21,559 nucleotides of DNA from Aureococcus anophagefferens (lineage: Eukaryota > Sar > Pelagophyceae > Pelagomonadales > Pelagomonadaceae): contig NW_008705564.1 in NCBI RefSeq assembly GCF_000186865.1, positions 2,388,721-2,410,279 on the forward strand. The letters run 5' to 3'. The notes beneath the pieces were generated by a model that did not search any database, was not told the DNA's origin, and worked only from the letters and a program-made list of their open reading frames with translations. The position numbers and the translations under genes are program-made. Shown here in pieces: positions 9,089 to 17,159 of the stretch; position 1 is the stretch's first letter; every line of letters starts with the position of its first letter.

Positions 9089-9128
9089 GAAGCAGCCCTA
9101 CGAAAGCCCGCGCAGGGCGGGCTGCTTC
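9089..9128. repeat. Perfect 10-bp inverted repeat (hairpin)
   Basis: GAAGCAGCCC at 9089-9098 and GGGCTGCTTC at 9119-9128 with a 20-nt loop. It sits just upstream of the ATG at 9045, probably in that gene's 5' leader or promoter. The related 13-mer CCGAAGCAGCCCG recurs at 20788-20800. Function unknown. Confidence 0.5.
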
Positions 9129-9256
9129 GGCGCCGCACGTTCGGCTTCAAGGCCCGGATCCGCCTTAAGATCCGCCCCGCGGCGGCCACGGCCAGGGCGC
9201 ACGTCTCCCTCGACGGCTCCAAGCTCACCGCGCGTGTCTCAACACGAGGGACCTTA

Positions 9257-12200
9257 TCATCGCCCCTGCTGGGTGACGACGGTCGTCGGGACGTCGCCGA
9301 ATTCGACGGGCTCGCTCGCGGCGCGGCGGCGCGCGTCCGGCTCGACGGCGTCGTCGCCCGCGCCGCAGGGGTTCGTGGACCACTGGCCGCCGCCGAAGCA
9401 GCCGAGGACGTTGAGGTAGCCGTCGTCGTCGCCGGCGCCGCCGTCGCCGCCGCCGGGCCGCGCCGCGGCCTCGCGGTTCGCCTTCCAGAGCTCGTGGCGG
9501 AAGGCCTCGGCGCGGCGGGCCTCGCGCGCGCCGTCCTCCTTGGCCGCTTCGAGGGCCTCGCGGAGGCCCGCGGCCTCGCGCTCGAGGTCCGCGGCGCGCG
9601 CCGCGACGACGCGGCGCCGCTCCTCGAGCGCCGTCGCGGACTTGCCCGCCTTGCGCAGCAGCTCGAGCCCCCGCTCGCGCGCCGCCGTCTCCGCTCTGAG
9701 GCCCTCCTCCGCCGCCGCGGCGCGCGCGGCCGCCGCGTCCGCGCGCGCGGCCGCGTCGTCGCGGTCCGACGCGGCCGCGGCCGCGGCGACGCGGAGCTCG
9801 ACGAGCGCCGCCGCGGGCGCGCCCGCGGCGAGCTGCGCGGCGCAGTCGTCGCCGAGGGCCGCGAGGTCGCGCCGGTGCCGGTCGCGCGCGGCCGCGGCTT
9901 CCTCGCGGAGCGCCTCGCGCTCGGCCGCCGCGGCCGCGAGCTTCGCCGCGCCGTCGCGCACCTGGGCCTCGAGGCTCTCGACGACGCGGCGCACCTGCGC
10001 GTAGTCCGACGCCGTCGGCGCGCCGTCGTTGTGCGCGTGCGCGACGGCCGCGAGCTCGACGGCGTGGCGGCCCGCGGCGTCGCGCGCGGCCCCTCTGAGC
10101 TCGTCGTGCGTCGCCGCGGCTTGCCGGAGCGCCGCCGCGTGGTCGCGCTCGAGCTGCATGACGTCCTGCTTGAGCTGGCGCAGCGCGGCGCGGTGCTTCT
10201 CCTCGGCCTGCTTCAGCTCCGCGGCGTGCGCTTTCCGGAGGCCGTCCGTCGCCGCCGCGACCTCGAGCTCGCCGCCGCGGTCGCGGAGCTGGGCGCGCAA
10301 CCGGTCGTTCGACGCGCGCGTCTCGTCGAGCTCGACGCCGAGCTTCGCGACCTTGCGCGCGGCCGCCGCGGCGTCGTCCGCGCGGTCGCGCGCCGCGGCG
10401 CGGCGCGCGAGCTCCGCGCGCGCGGCCGCGAGGGCCTCGCCGTCGGCTTTGCGGCGCTTCGCGTGCGCCTCGAGGTCCCGCGCGGCGGCGTCGTAGGCCG
10501 CGCGCGTCTCGAGGTGCGCCGCGCGGTGCCGCTCGAGCTCCGCGTCGTGCGCCGCCGTCGCGCGCGCGAGCGCGTCCGCGTGCNNNNNNNNNNNNNNNNN
10601 NNNNNNNNNNNNNNNNNNNNNNNNNNNNNNNNNNNNNNNNNNNNNNNNNNNNNNNNNNNNNNNNNNNNNNNNNNNNNNNNNNNNNNNNNNNNNNNNNNNN
10701 NNNNNNNNNNNNNNNNNNNNNNNNNNNNNNNNNNNNNNNNNNNNNNNNNNNNNNNNNNNNNNNNNNNNNNNNNNNNNNNNNNNNNNNNNNNNNNNNNNNN
10801 NNNNNNNNNNNNNNNNNNNNNNNNNNNNNNNNNNNNNNNNNNNNNNNNNNNNNNNNNNNNNNNNNNNNNNNNNNNNNNNNNNNNNNNNNNNNNNNNNNNN
10901 NNNNNNNNNNNNNNNNNNNNNNNNNNNNNNNNNNNNNNNNNNNNNNNNNNNNNNNNNNNNNNNNNNNNNNNNNNNNNNNNNNNNNNNNNNNNNNNNNNNN
11001 NNNNNNNNNNNNNNNNNNNNNNNNNNNNNNNNNNNNNNNNNNNNNCGTCGCGCGCGTCGCCGAGGCGCCGGAGCTCCTCCGCGTGCGTCCGCGCGGCGAC
11101 GGCCGCGTCGCGGGCCGCGCGGTCCCCCGCGGCGAGCAGCGCCGACGCCGACGCCGCGGGCGCGTCGGCCGCGGCGGCCGCGCGGTCCTCGGCGAGCTCG
11201 TCGACGTAGGCCGCGTGCGCCGCCCGCAAGTCCGCGACGCCGCGCCGCGCGGACTCGGCGAGCGCGGCGAGCGCGGCCGCGTGGCCCGCGGCCGTCGCCT
11301 CGCGCTCCTCGAGGAGCGCGGCCTGCGACGACCGCTGCGCGACGTCGCGGTCGTCCGCGGCCGTGAGCAGCGCCGTCGCCTCGTCGAGCGCCGCCGCGGC
11401 CGCCTCGTGCGCGCGCGACTTGCCCAGGAGCTCCGCGTCGTGGTCCGCGCGCAGCAGCGCCACCTCGGACGCGTGCGACGCCTTCAGCGCCTCGAGCTCC
11501 GCGGCCTGCTTCCGCGCGAAGGTCAGCGACGTCATCTCGCCGATCTCGCGCTCGCGCGCGTCGTCGGCCTTGACGAGGTCGTCGTAGGCCTCGACCGTCG
11601 CCGCGAGCTGCTTCTCCGCGGCGTCGCGGGCGCGCCGCAAGGCCTCGTGGTCCTTGCGCAGCGCCCCGTGCTGGTCCAGGAGGCTCTGCATGGCCTGCTG
11701 GTGCGTGCGCCCCAAACCCGCGAGCTCCGCGGCCTTGTCCTCGACGTGCCGCTTCTCGAGCGTCGACAGCGCCAGCGCGTGGTCGTCGGCCTGCCCCTGG
11801 AGGGCGAGCTCGTGGGCCATGTGCGTCGCGAAGTGGTCGCCGGACATGGCGTCGAGGGCCTCGCGCTGCGCCGCGAGGTCCGCGGCGTGCGCCGCCGCGA
11901 GTTTCGCGGCGGCTTGTTCGCGGTCCGCGGCGAGGGCCGCGACGGCCTGGTCGTGGGCCGCGTCGCGCGCCGCGAGCTCCTCCCGCAGCCGCGCTAGAGC
12001 CTCCTCGGCGTCGAGGCCGAGCGTCTCCGGGCGGTCGAGCTCCGCGCCGGACGCGAGGGAGCTGCCGCTGCCCTGGCGCGACGGGGGGCCGCCGCGAGCG
12101 GGCGCCTCGAGGTCCGCGACGCGGCCCCGGAGCGCCGCGGCCTCGGCCTCGAGGGCCTCGTTCCGCGCCGCGTGGGCGTCCGCGCGCGCGCGCTCGGACG

Positions 12201-13052
12201 CCGCGGCGCCGCGCGCGGCCTCGAGCTCCGCGGCCGCGGCGCCGGGCGAGAGCCACGCGTCCTCGCGTCGCGCGCGCGACGGCGGCGCCTCGGCGGGCGG
12301 CGGCGGCGCCTCGCGCGCCGCGTCGCCGCGGAAGAGCGTCGAGAGCGACGCGCCCGCGGTGCCGCCGAGCGTCGCGAAGACGCTCGGCGCCGGCGGCGCC
12401 GGCGCCGGCTCGATCGACGACACGGCGAAGGCCCAGCCCTCCGGCGCGCCGCCGCCCGGGCCGCCCCGCTCCGCGTCCAAGCGCGCCTGCGATGCGATGG
12501 CGTCGGTGACCGGCGTCGTTCCTTCGAGGCGGACGAGCGATTCCATACGACTCGTCGAAAGAACGAAACGGCGGCGTCCGCGCGCGACGCGGCCGCGCGC
12601 CTTGGCGTCGACGTGGCCCTGCGCCGCCGCCGCGGCGACGAGGCGCCGCGCCCGCGCGGCGTCGGCGGGGCCGCCCTTGCCCGCGGCGACCATGCAGCCG
12701 AGGCGGAACTGGGCCTCCGCGTAGCCGCCGTCGGCCGCGGTCTCGAGCCATCGCGCGGCGCTCGCCTCGTCGCGCGCGACGCCGCCGCGGCCGTCGGCGA
12801 GGAGCGCGGCGTACTGGACCTGCGCCTGCACCTTGCCGAGCTCCGCGGACCGCACGAGCAGCCGCAGCGCCTCGCCCCGGTCGCGCTTCAGGCCGCCCCG
12901 GCCCTACGGAGGCGTCCCAATGTGCCCGGGCGCGCGCCCCCGCCCCCGAAGTTCCGGCGCGGACGCACCTGCGCGAGCATGAAGCTCAGGTTGTAGGCCG
13001 CGTCGGCGTCGTACTCGCAGCGGCCCCGCAGCTCCGCCGCCGACTCGGCCAT
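9257..13052 (-). CDS. Sel1-repeat / long coiled-coil protein (two exons seen; interior lost to gap)
   Basis: ATG 13052 (MAESAAELRG), exon 1 13052-12969, intron 12968-12904, then open to the gap at 11045. After the gap a different frame is open from 10583 to a TGA at 9259-9257. Joining across the intron gives consecutive Sel1-type repeats (AYNLSFMLAQ-GRGGLKRDRGEALRLL ... AQVQYAALLADGRGG ... AQFRLGCMVAAGKGG), a helical scaffold for protein binding. A linker follows, then several hundred residues of Ala/Glu/Arg-rich coiled coil (EELAARDAAHDQAVAAL, KQAEEKHRAALRQLKQD). The C-terminus is a Gly/Asp-rich non-coiled tail. The frame change across the Ns means the gap length is not codon-exact or an intron lies inside. 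It could instead be two genes, with a second start at MESLVRLEG (ATG at 12545), since 12600-12540 reads poorly as either part. Confidence 0.7.
10584..11045. other. Assembly gap (462 N)
   Basis: A run of N lies inside the repetitive, extremely GC-rich coiled-coil coding region. The open frames on the two sides differ, so the nominal length is probably an estimate. Nothing can be annotated here. Confidence 0.99.
12904..12968 (-). other. Spliceosomal intron, GT-AG, 65 nt
   Basis: On the minus strand exon 1 ends CTCGCGCAG, the intron opens GTGCGTCC and closes CTCCGTAG, and exon 2 opens GGCCGGGGC. The join is phase 0 and completes a Sel1 repeat. No flanking 8-bp duplication is seen, so this one lacks the introner signature. 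Confidence 0.8.
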
Positions 13053-13158
13053 CCCGGAGAAGGTGCGGTGACGAGCGGCCCAGGTCGATCGATCGAGCGG
13101 GGCTGAGATGCGGGGCTGCCTCCCGACAAAGGCACCATGCCCTGCACCATCGTGATCG
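13053..13158. promoter_or_regulatory. Short divergent promoter region
   Basis: 106 bp separate the ATGs of the Sel1/coiled-coil gene (-) and the VOC gene (+), so both must be expressed from it or from overlapping sequence. It holds a GATCGATCGATCG palindromic run at about 13085-13097. An ATG at 13137 opens a long out-of-frame ORF overlapping the VOC gene, so the VOC transcript probably starts after it, or initiation there is leaky. Confidence 0.5.
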
Positions 13159-15504
13159 ATGACGACGATGGGCAGCCTCGCGCTGGCCATGTTGCTCATC
13201 GCGCGCGTGCGGCCGCAGGCCATGGGCGACGGCGTGAGCAAGTACACGCTGCCCTGCAACGCGCCGGAGGCGCCCATGCAATGGATGGAGAAATACCTGC
13301 CCGTCATCACCTCGAGCGACTCCTGCGAGGGCGCGGCCGACGACTGGCTCGGCGTCGACAACGACTGCGTCTGCTCGACGGCGAACGAGACGCTGGAGAC
13401 CGTGGCCCAGGGCCGCGTCCAGCTCTACGGCGACCGCGGCTTCGGGTTGCACCTCGTGAACACGTCGTTCAAGCTCACGACCGGCGGCCTGAGCGTCGCG
13501 GCCGTGGAGGCCGTCTTCGAGGAGCGGCTCAACGACATGGACCACTTCGACGCGTACATGGACTACAGCGTCGCGTTCTACGCGCCGCCGACGGGCCCGC
13601 GCGCGCTCGACGCCTTCGTCGAGGCCTTCGACGCCGACAACGTGTCGTACTACCCGTATATGCGCTGCGTCTGCATGCCCCGCGGCGGTTGTTGCGCGTG
13701 CGACCGCCAAGCGGCCAGCCCTGAGCTCTGCGTCGATCCTCAGGTACCGCTGGACGAACGGGACGAGCGGCAACGCGTCGACCTTCTACGGCCTCTTTGT
13801 CCACGTGCCGGCGTCCATGCTCGTCATCGAGCTCATGAGCAACGCGTCGGCCGGCGTCCCGCGACGACTTTCGAGGGACCGGGAAATTTCTGACGCGCGC
13901 GGTAGGCGTCGGCGCACCTCGCGAACGCGACGATCCTGGAGCGGCGCATGTCGCCGCGCGCGATCGACTACGCGTTCTCCGACGCTTATCAAGCCGACTA
14001 CTTGGCGAACCAGACCCTCAAGGTCGTCTCCGTCTCGCGCGCGACGGCGAGCATTCCGGCGTCGCGAGCGTGTTTCTTCGGTCGCGGTCGTTCGAGCGCT
14101 TTCGTGGCGCCGCGCGGGGCGACGGTCCGCCGCGCGCCGCAGGCGGACCTCGACGCCATGGTCGCGTTCTACGGCGCGCTCAACGTGTCGGCGACCTACG
14201 CCTACGACTCGCCCGAGGTCCGCAAGGCGTGCTTCCGCTGGTGGTCCGCGGACGTCGAGGTCTGCTACGCGGAGCGGTCCGAGATCACGAGCTTCTACAC
14301 GGTCGCCGACTTCGAGGCCATGCTGAACGCGGTCCACGCGGACCTCCTCGGCCCGAACCCGAACTGCCAGCTCGACAAGCGCGCGGCGGCGTCCTTCGGC
14401 GGTGGTCGGACGCGCGACGCGATGGATCCGCGATCCGACCCCTCGACAGGTGGACGGACTTCCACTACGCCTACGACTCGGCCGTCGAGGACAGGGCAGG
14501 AAAAGAGTGCGAAATTCCCAACTTCAAAGGCTCGTTTCTCGGCCGTTTTCCACTCGTTTCGGCTGATTTTTGGACGAGCGATCATCTCTCGGAACGGTCT
14601 CGAAGCGTTGATGTTTTTTCGAAACGCGCGCGCGCGGAACACTCACGTTGAAGCGACGTTGAATCTCTCTTTTCCTGCCCAGGTCGAGGACGGCCGCGTC
14701 GTCTACGAGTACCTCGCGGCGCACAACGCGACGTACTACGTCTGCGCGCCGCCGGCGCCCCCGGCGCGCCGCGCCCGCCCTCAATCGCGCCGCGCAGGCA
14801 CGGGCGAGCTCGTCATGTACGTCATGGACCCGGGCGGCTACCAGGGCAGCAAAAGAGAGCGAAATTCCCAACTTCAAAGGCTCATATCTCGGCCGTTTTC
14901 CACTCGTTTTGGCTGATTTTTGGACGAGCGATCATCTCTCGGAACGGTCTCGAAGCGTGGATGCTTGTTCCGGAATTCGCGCGCGCGGAAAACTCACATT
15001 GAAGCGACGTTGAATCACCCTTTTGCTGCCCAGGCGGCTACGGCATCCAGCTCGACCTCACGGGCACGTACTCGCTGTCGACGTGCTCCGACGACGACTG
15101 GGACTGGGACGACGTCGACGAGTACCACTTCGCCTGCGAGGTGGGCAACTGCACGGCCTGTTCGCCCGCGTCCTCGTTCCGGGAACGTCGCCGCCGGGGG
15201 GACCCGCGCGCGCCGCGCTCGTCCCCGGACGCCGCGTCCCCGGCAGGCCCTCGCGAACGACACGGCGCGCGTCGTCGCCGTGTCCATCGCGTCGTCGTCG
15301 TCGAAGAAGAAGTCGAAGAAGGCCGACGTCTTCGGCGTCCCCGTCGGCGACTTCGTCGCCGAGGTCCTCGTCGCGTTCGTCATCTCCGCGGCCGTCGCCG
15401 TGGGCCTCGTCTGGTACCGCCGCGCGAGCCAGCTCGCGGGCCGCGGCTACGTCCGCATCCCCTGGGTCGAGAAGGAGGTGCCCTACAGCAGCAGCGCGAA
15501 GTAG
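13159..15504 (+). CDS. Secreted, membrane-anchored protein with two VOC (glyoxalase-fold) domains; at least 7 exons
   Basis: Deduced exons are 13159-13697, 13744-13843, 13906-14378, 14450-14483, 14683-14833, 15034-15155 and 15247-15504, giving about 558 residues; the last intron is the least certain. A signal peptide follows ATG 13159 or 13168 ([13 protein letters not shown]). The second module (about 285-445) has VOC hallmarks: [12 protein letters not shown] opening, a central [11 protein letters not shown] strand, and a closing [13 protein letters not shown]. The first module ([36 protein letters not shown]) looks like a diverged VOC copy. A Lys/Ser stretch precedes a transmembrane helix at about 508-529 ([18 protein letters not shown]), then a short basic cytosolic tail. 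There are many N-glycosylation sequons (NGT, NAS, NAT, NVS) and paired Cys, fitting a luminal or surface location. VOC proteins include glyoxalases and dioxygenases; metal ligands are not clear, so catalysis is uncertain. Stretches 14040-14140 and 14760-14805 are open but read poorly and may hide further introns. Confidence 0.78.
13698..13743 (+). other. Short GT-AG intron, 46 nt
   Basis: GC|GTGCGACC ... CCTCAG|GTACCGC, phase 2. It joins the frame of [12 protein letters not shown] to [12 protein letters not shown]. It is short even for a compact genome. It lacks the CGGCGTCC signature at position 9, and the 8 nt after each splice point agree only weakly. Other donors nearby are possible. Confidence 0.6.
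13852..13905 (+). mobile_element. Family B introner-like element B1 (intron 13844-13905)
   Basis: Perfect 8-bp duplication GCGTCGGC at 13844-13851 and 13906-13913. The element begins CGGCGTCCCGCGACG and ends GCGGTAG. The 62-nt intron is GC-AG with the donor from the duplication. Splicing gives AAC-GCGTCGGCGCAC ([11 protein letters not shown]) in frame with the next exon. Confidence 0.82.
14387..14449 (+). mobile_element. Family B introner-like element B5 (intron 14379-14449), decayed
   Basis: The frame changes between CQLDK and [10 protein letters not shown]. The join that works is phase 2 with a GC donor at 14379 and CAG ending at 14449. The intron so deduced carries CGGCGTCC exactly at position 9, as in B1, B2 and B4. 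The flanking octamers GCGCGCGG and GTGGACGG agree at 5 of 8 positions, consistent with an old duplication. Confidence 0.6.
14492..14682 (+). mobile_element. Family A introner element, copy A3
   Basis: 191 bp with a perfect 8-bp duplication GTCGAGGA at 14484-14491 and 14683-14690. The intron 14484-14682 (199 nt) is GT-AG. Splicing gives GCC-GTCGAGGACGGC (AVEDGRV). The ends are CAGGGCAGGAAAAGAG and CTCTTTTCCTGCCCAG: position 9 is changed in both ends relative to the other copies, so the pairing is kept. Confidence 0.95.
14842..15033 (+). mobile_element. Family A introner element, copy A4
   Basis: 192 bp with a perfect 8-bp duplication GCGGCTAC at 14834-14841 and 15034-15041. The intron 14834-15033 (200 nt) is GC-AG. 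Splicing gives CCGG-GCGGCTACGGC ([10 protein letters not shown]), restoring the closing VOC motif. It is the copy most similar to A1. Confidence 0.95.
15156..15246 (+). other. Probable intron, donor uncertain
   Basis: A frame change separates EVGNCTA from [12 protein letters not shown]. The acceptor CCCCGGCAG ending at 15246 is clear and phase 0. The best phase-0 donor is a GC at 15156; a GC at 15168 also fits. The interior CGCGTCC resembles family B, but no clean 8-bp duplication is visible. Confidence 0.5.
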
Positions 15505-15514
15505 CGATCGGGCG

Positions 15515-15887
15515 CTCGGCGGGCCGCGTCGACGACGACCCCGGCCACGGCGGAGGGTCGAGCCCGCGCGATCGTCGGCATCGCCGTTGGCTCGTTCTAC
15601 GCCCTCGTCGCGCTCGCGGAGGCCGGCGAGGCCGACGCGGGCGACGGCCTCGTCGCGGAGCTCGAGAAGCACGCGAGGTCGGACGTCGCGGCCGTCGCGG
15701 CGCCCGGCGCCATCCACTGGGCCTCCCGGAGACGCGCAGCGGCAAGATCATGGTGCGCCGCATCCTCCGCGATATCGCCGCCGACGGCGTCGACGTCGAC
15801 CGCGAGGGCCTCGGCGACACGTCCACGCTCGCGGACCCGAGCATCGTCGACGACATGATCAACGCCCACGCGACGGTGTCGGCCTAG
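15515..15887 (+). pseudogene. Truncated, frameshifted copy of the acetyl-CoA synthetase 3' end
   Basis: Homologous to the last ~145 codons of acs (5231 to about 5665), in inverted orientation. It begins at GGGCCGCGTCGACGACG, lacks about 60 nt soon after, and has a 7-nt deletion at HWAPGLPKTRS (about 15718-15725) that breaks the frame. It also has an extra Val codon (ATGGTGCGC) before RRILR. The remaining sequence ([39 protein letters not shown]) ends in TAG at the position matching acs. No ATP or AMP-binding part is present, so it cannot be a functional synthetase. It starts 10 bp after the VOC gene stop. Confidence 0.88.
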
Positions 15888-15937
15888 GCGCGCGGACGCA
15901 GAAGATGATCGCCTCTTAAGAAGGGCAAAGAGCGCGG

Positions 15938-16747
15938 TCAGAGCTGGCTCGCGCGCACGTCCCAGACGCGCGCCGTACCGTCGCTGCCCCCCGTCACGAC
16001 GCGCGAACCGTCGGGCGAGAAGGCACAGCAGTGGACGTAGCAGGCGTGGCCCCGGAGCGTCATGAGCGTCGCGCCCGTCGCCGCGTCCCAGACGCGCGCC
16101 GTGCGGTCCAAGCTCGCTGTCACGACGCGCGCGCCGTCGGGCGAGAACTCGGCGCAGTTGGCATAGCCGTCGTGTCCCTCGAGCAACACCAGCAGCCCGC
16201 CGTCGACCGCGCTAAAGATCCCCATTTTGGTGTGACCTGCAGTCACCACGCGCGCGCTGTCGCGCGAGAACACGCGGAGCGTCGCTGTGAAGGAGAATGG
16301 CGAAACAGACCCCTCGAGTCGCTTGAGCATGGTCCCACCTTCGAAGTCATAGAGTTCCGCCGGAGATCCAAACTTGACCCAGCGCGTCCCGTCGGGCGAC
16401 GTCACGCCGCTGCAACGCGCGAACGGGCGCTCGAGCGTGCTCAGCGCCGCGCCCGTCTCCGCTTCCCAGGTGCGCACCGTTTCGACCCAACCGTGCCCAG
16501 TCACCACCTCGATGCGCGCGCCGTCTTGAGAAAACGAGCAGGCGACGGGATCGCGGCCGTGCCGCAGCACCGCCTCGTTCCGCACGATCTTGTCGCGCCA
16601 GACCAGTTTGCGCTTGGTGATCGCGAGCTTCTTGGCTTCGCTCGACGCCTTGAGGTTCTTGCACGTGCCCCGTAGGCTCCCGAACGCCTGCTTCGTGGGA
16701 CAGGACTCGAAGACCATCACCAGCACGTCGCACGGAACCTGATCCAT
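15938..16747 (-). CDS. F-box-like / WD40-repeat protein (copy 2)
   Basis: 269 residues, ATG 16747, TCA/TGA at 15938-15940. The N-terminal MDQVPCDVLVMVFESCPTK is F-box-like, followed by WD40-type blades ending in LRGH and RVWD. It shares long identical runs with the copy at 4335-5171 (for example KRKLVWRDKIVRNEAVLRHG and DRTARVWDAATGATLMTLRGH region) but differs in the second helix and some blades. The intergenic DNA and the acs tail behind it are also homologous to copy 1's surroundings, so it arose by segmental duplication. Both copies remain open, suggesting both are functional. Confidence 0.82.
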   Translation of the reverse strand: MDQVPCDVLVMVFESCPTKQAFGSLRGTCKNLKASSEAKKLAITKRKLVWRDKIVRNEAVLRHGRDPVACSFSQDGARIEVVTGHGWVETVRTWEAETGAALSTLERPFARCSGVTSPDGTRWVKFGSPAELYDFEGGTMLKRLEGSVSPFSFTATLRVFSRDSARVVTAGHTKMGIFSAVDGGLLVLLEGHDGYANCAEFSPDGARVVTASLDRTARVWDAATGATLMTLRGHACYVHCCAFSPDGSRVVTGGSDGTARVWDVRASQL

Positions 16748-16831
16748 AAGGCCTCGGCTAGACCTTCAGGTGGGCAGCACCAGCTGCAACATAAAACATT
16801 TTCGGGTGCGCGATACTAATCCAATTTCTAT

Positions 16832-17140
16832 ATTCTATTTTGCAGTGTGTCGCGGTGCACACGTCCGAGCAGCAACATAAAACTTTCAATGAGTGGTTTA
16901 AAGCGAGCGTAGCGAGCAACCTCAATTAAACGAGTGGCCGATAGCTCGCGAAGCGAGCTTGCCGGCCGTAGGCCGGCTTGTCATATTATTATTCTATTTT
17001 GCAGTGTGTCGCGGTGCACACGTCCGAGCAGCAACATAAAACTTTCAACGAGTGGTTTAAGCGAGCGTAGCGAGCAACCTCAATTAAACGAGTGGCCGAT
17101 AGCTCGCGAAGCGAGCTTGCCGGCCGTAGGCCGGCTTGTC
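16832..17140. repeat. Two tandem ~150-bp palindrome-rich repeats
   Basis: Copy 1 is 16832-16982 (151 bp) and copy 2 is 16991-17140 (150 bp), separated by 8 bp. I see two differences: AATG/AACG and a run of three versus two A. Each unit contains hairpins GCTCGC-GAA-GCGAGC and GCCGGCC-GTA-GGCCGGC and a direct repeat GCGAGC-GTA-GCGAGC. They fill most of the 412-bp gap 16748-17159, which has no gene; copy 2 ends 19 bp before the ATG at 17160. Confidence 0.92.
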
Positions 17141-17159
17141 TTTGTGAAAAAGGACGACG

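Larger units (their letters stand above)
15515..16747 (-). repeat. Inverted segmental duplication, right arm
   Basis: Partner of 4335-5665. It carries the intact second WD40 gene and the broken acs tail, and is about 100 bp shorter through internal deletions. Since only the other arm has a complete acs, this arm is the derived copy. Confidence 0.85.

Noticed and set aside
14034..14140. Possible further family B intron within the VOC gene (CGGCGTCGCG at 14057)
   Set aside because: The frame stays open, no flanking octamer duplication with an AG before it could be found, so it is left as coding with a caution.
16832..17140. Direct repeats considered as a CRISPR array
   Set aside because: Only two 150-bp units with an 8-bp spacer, in a eukaryotic context.
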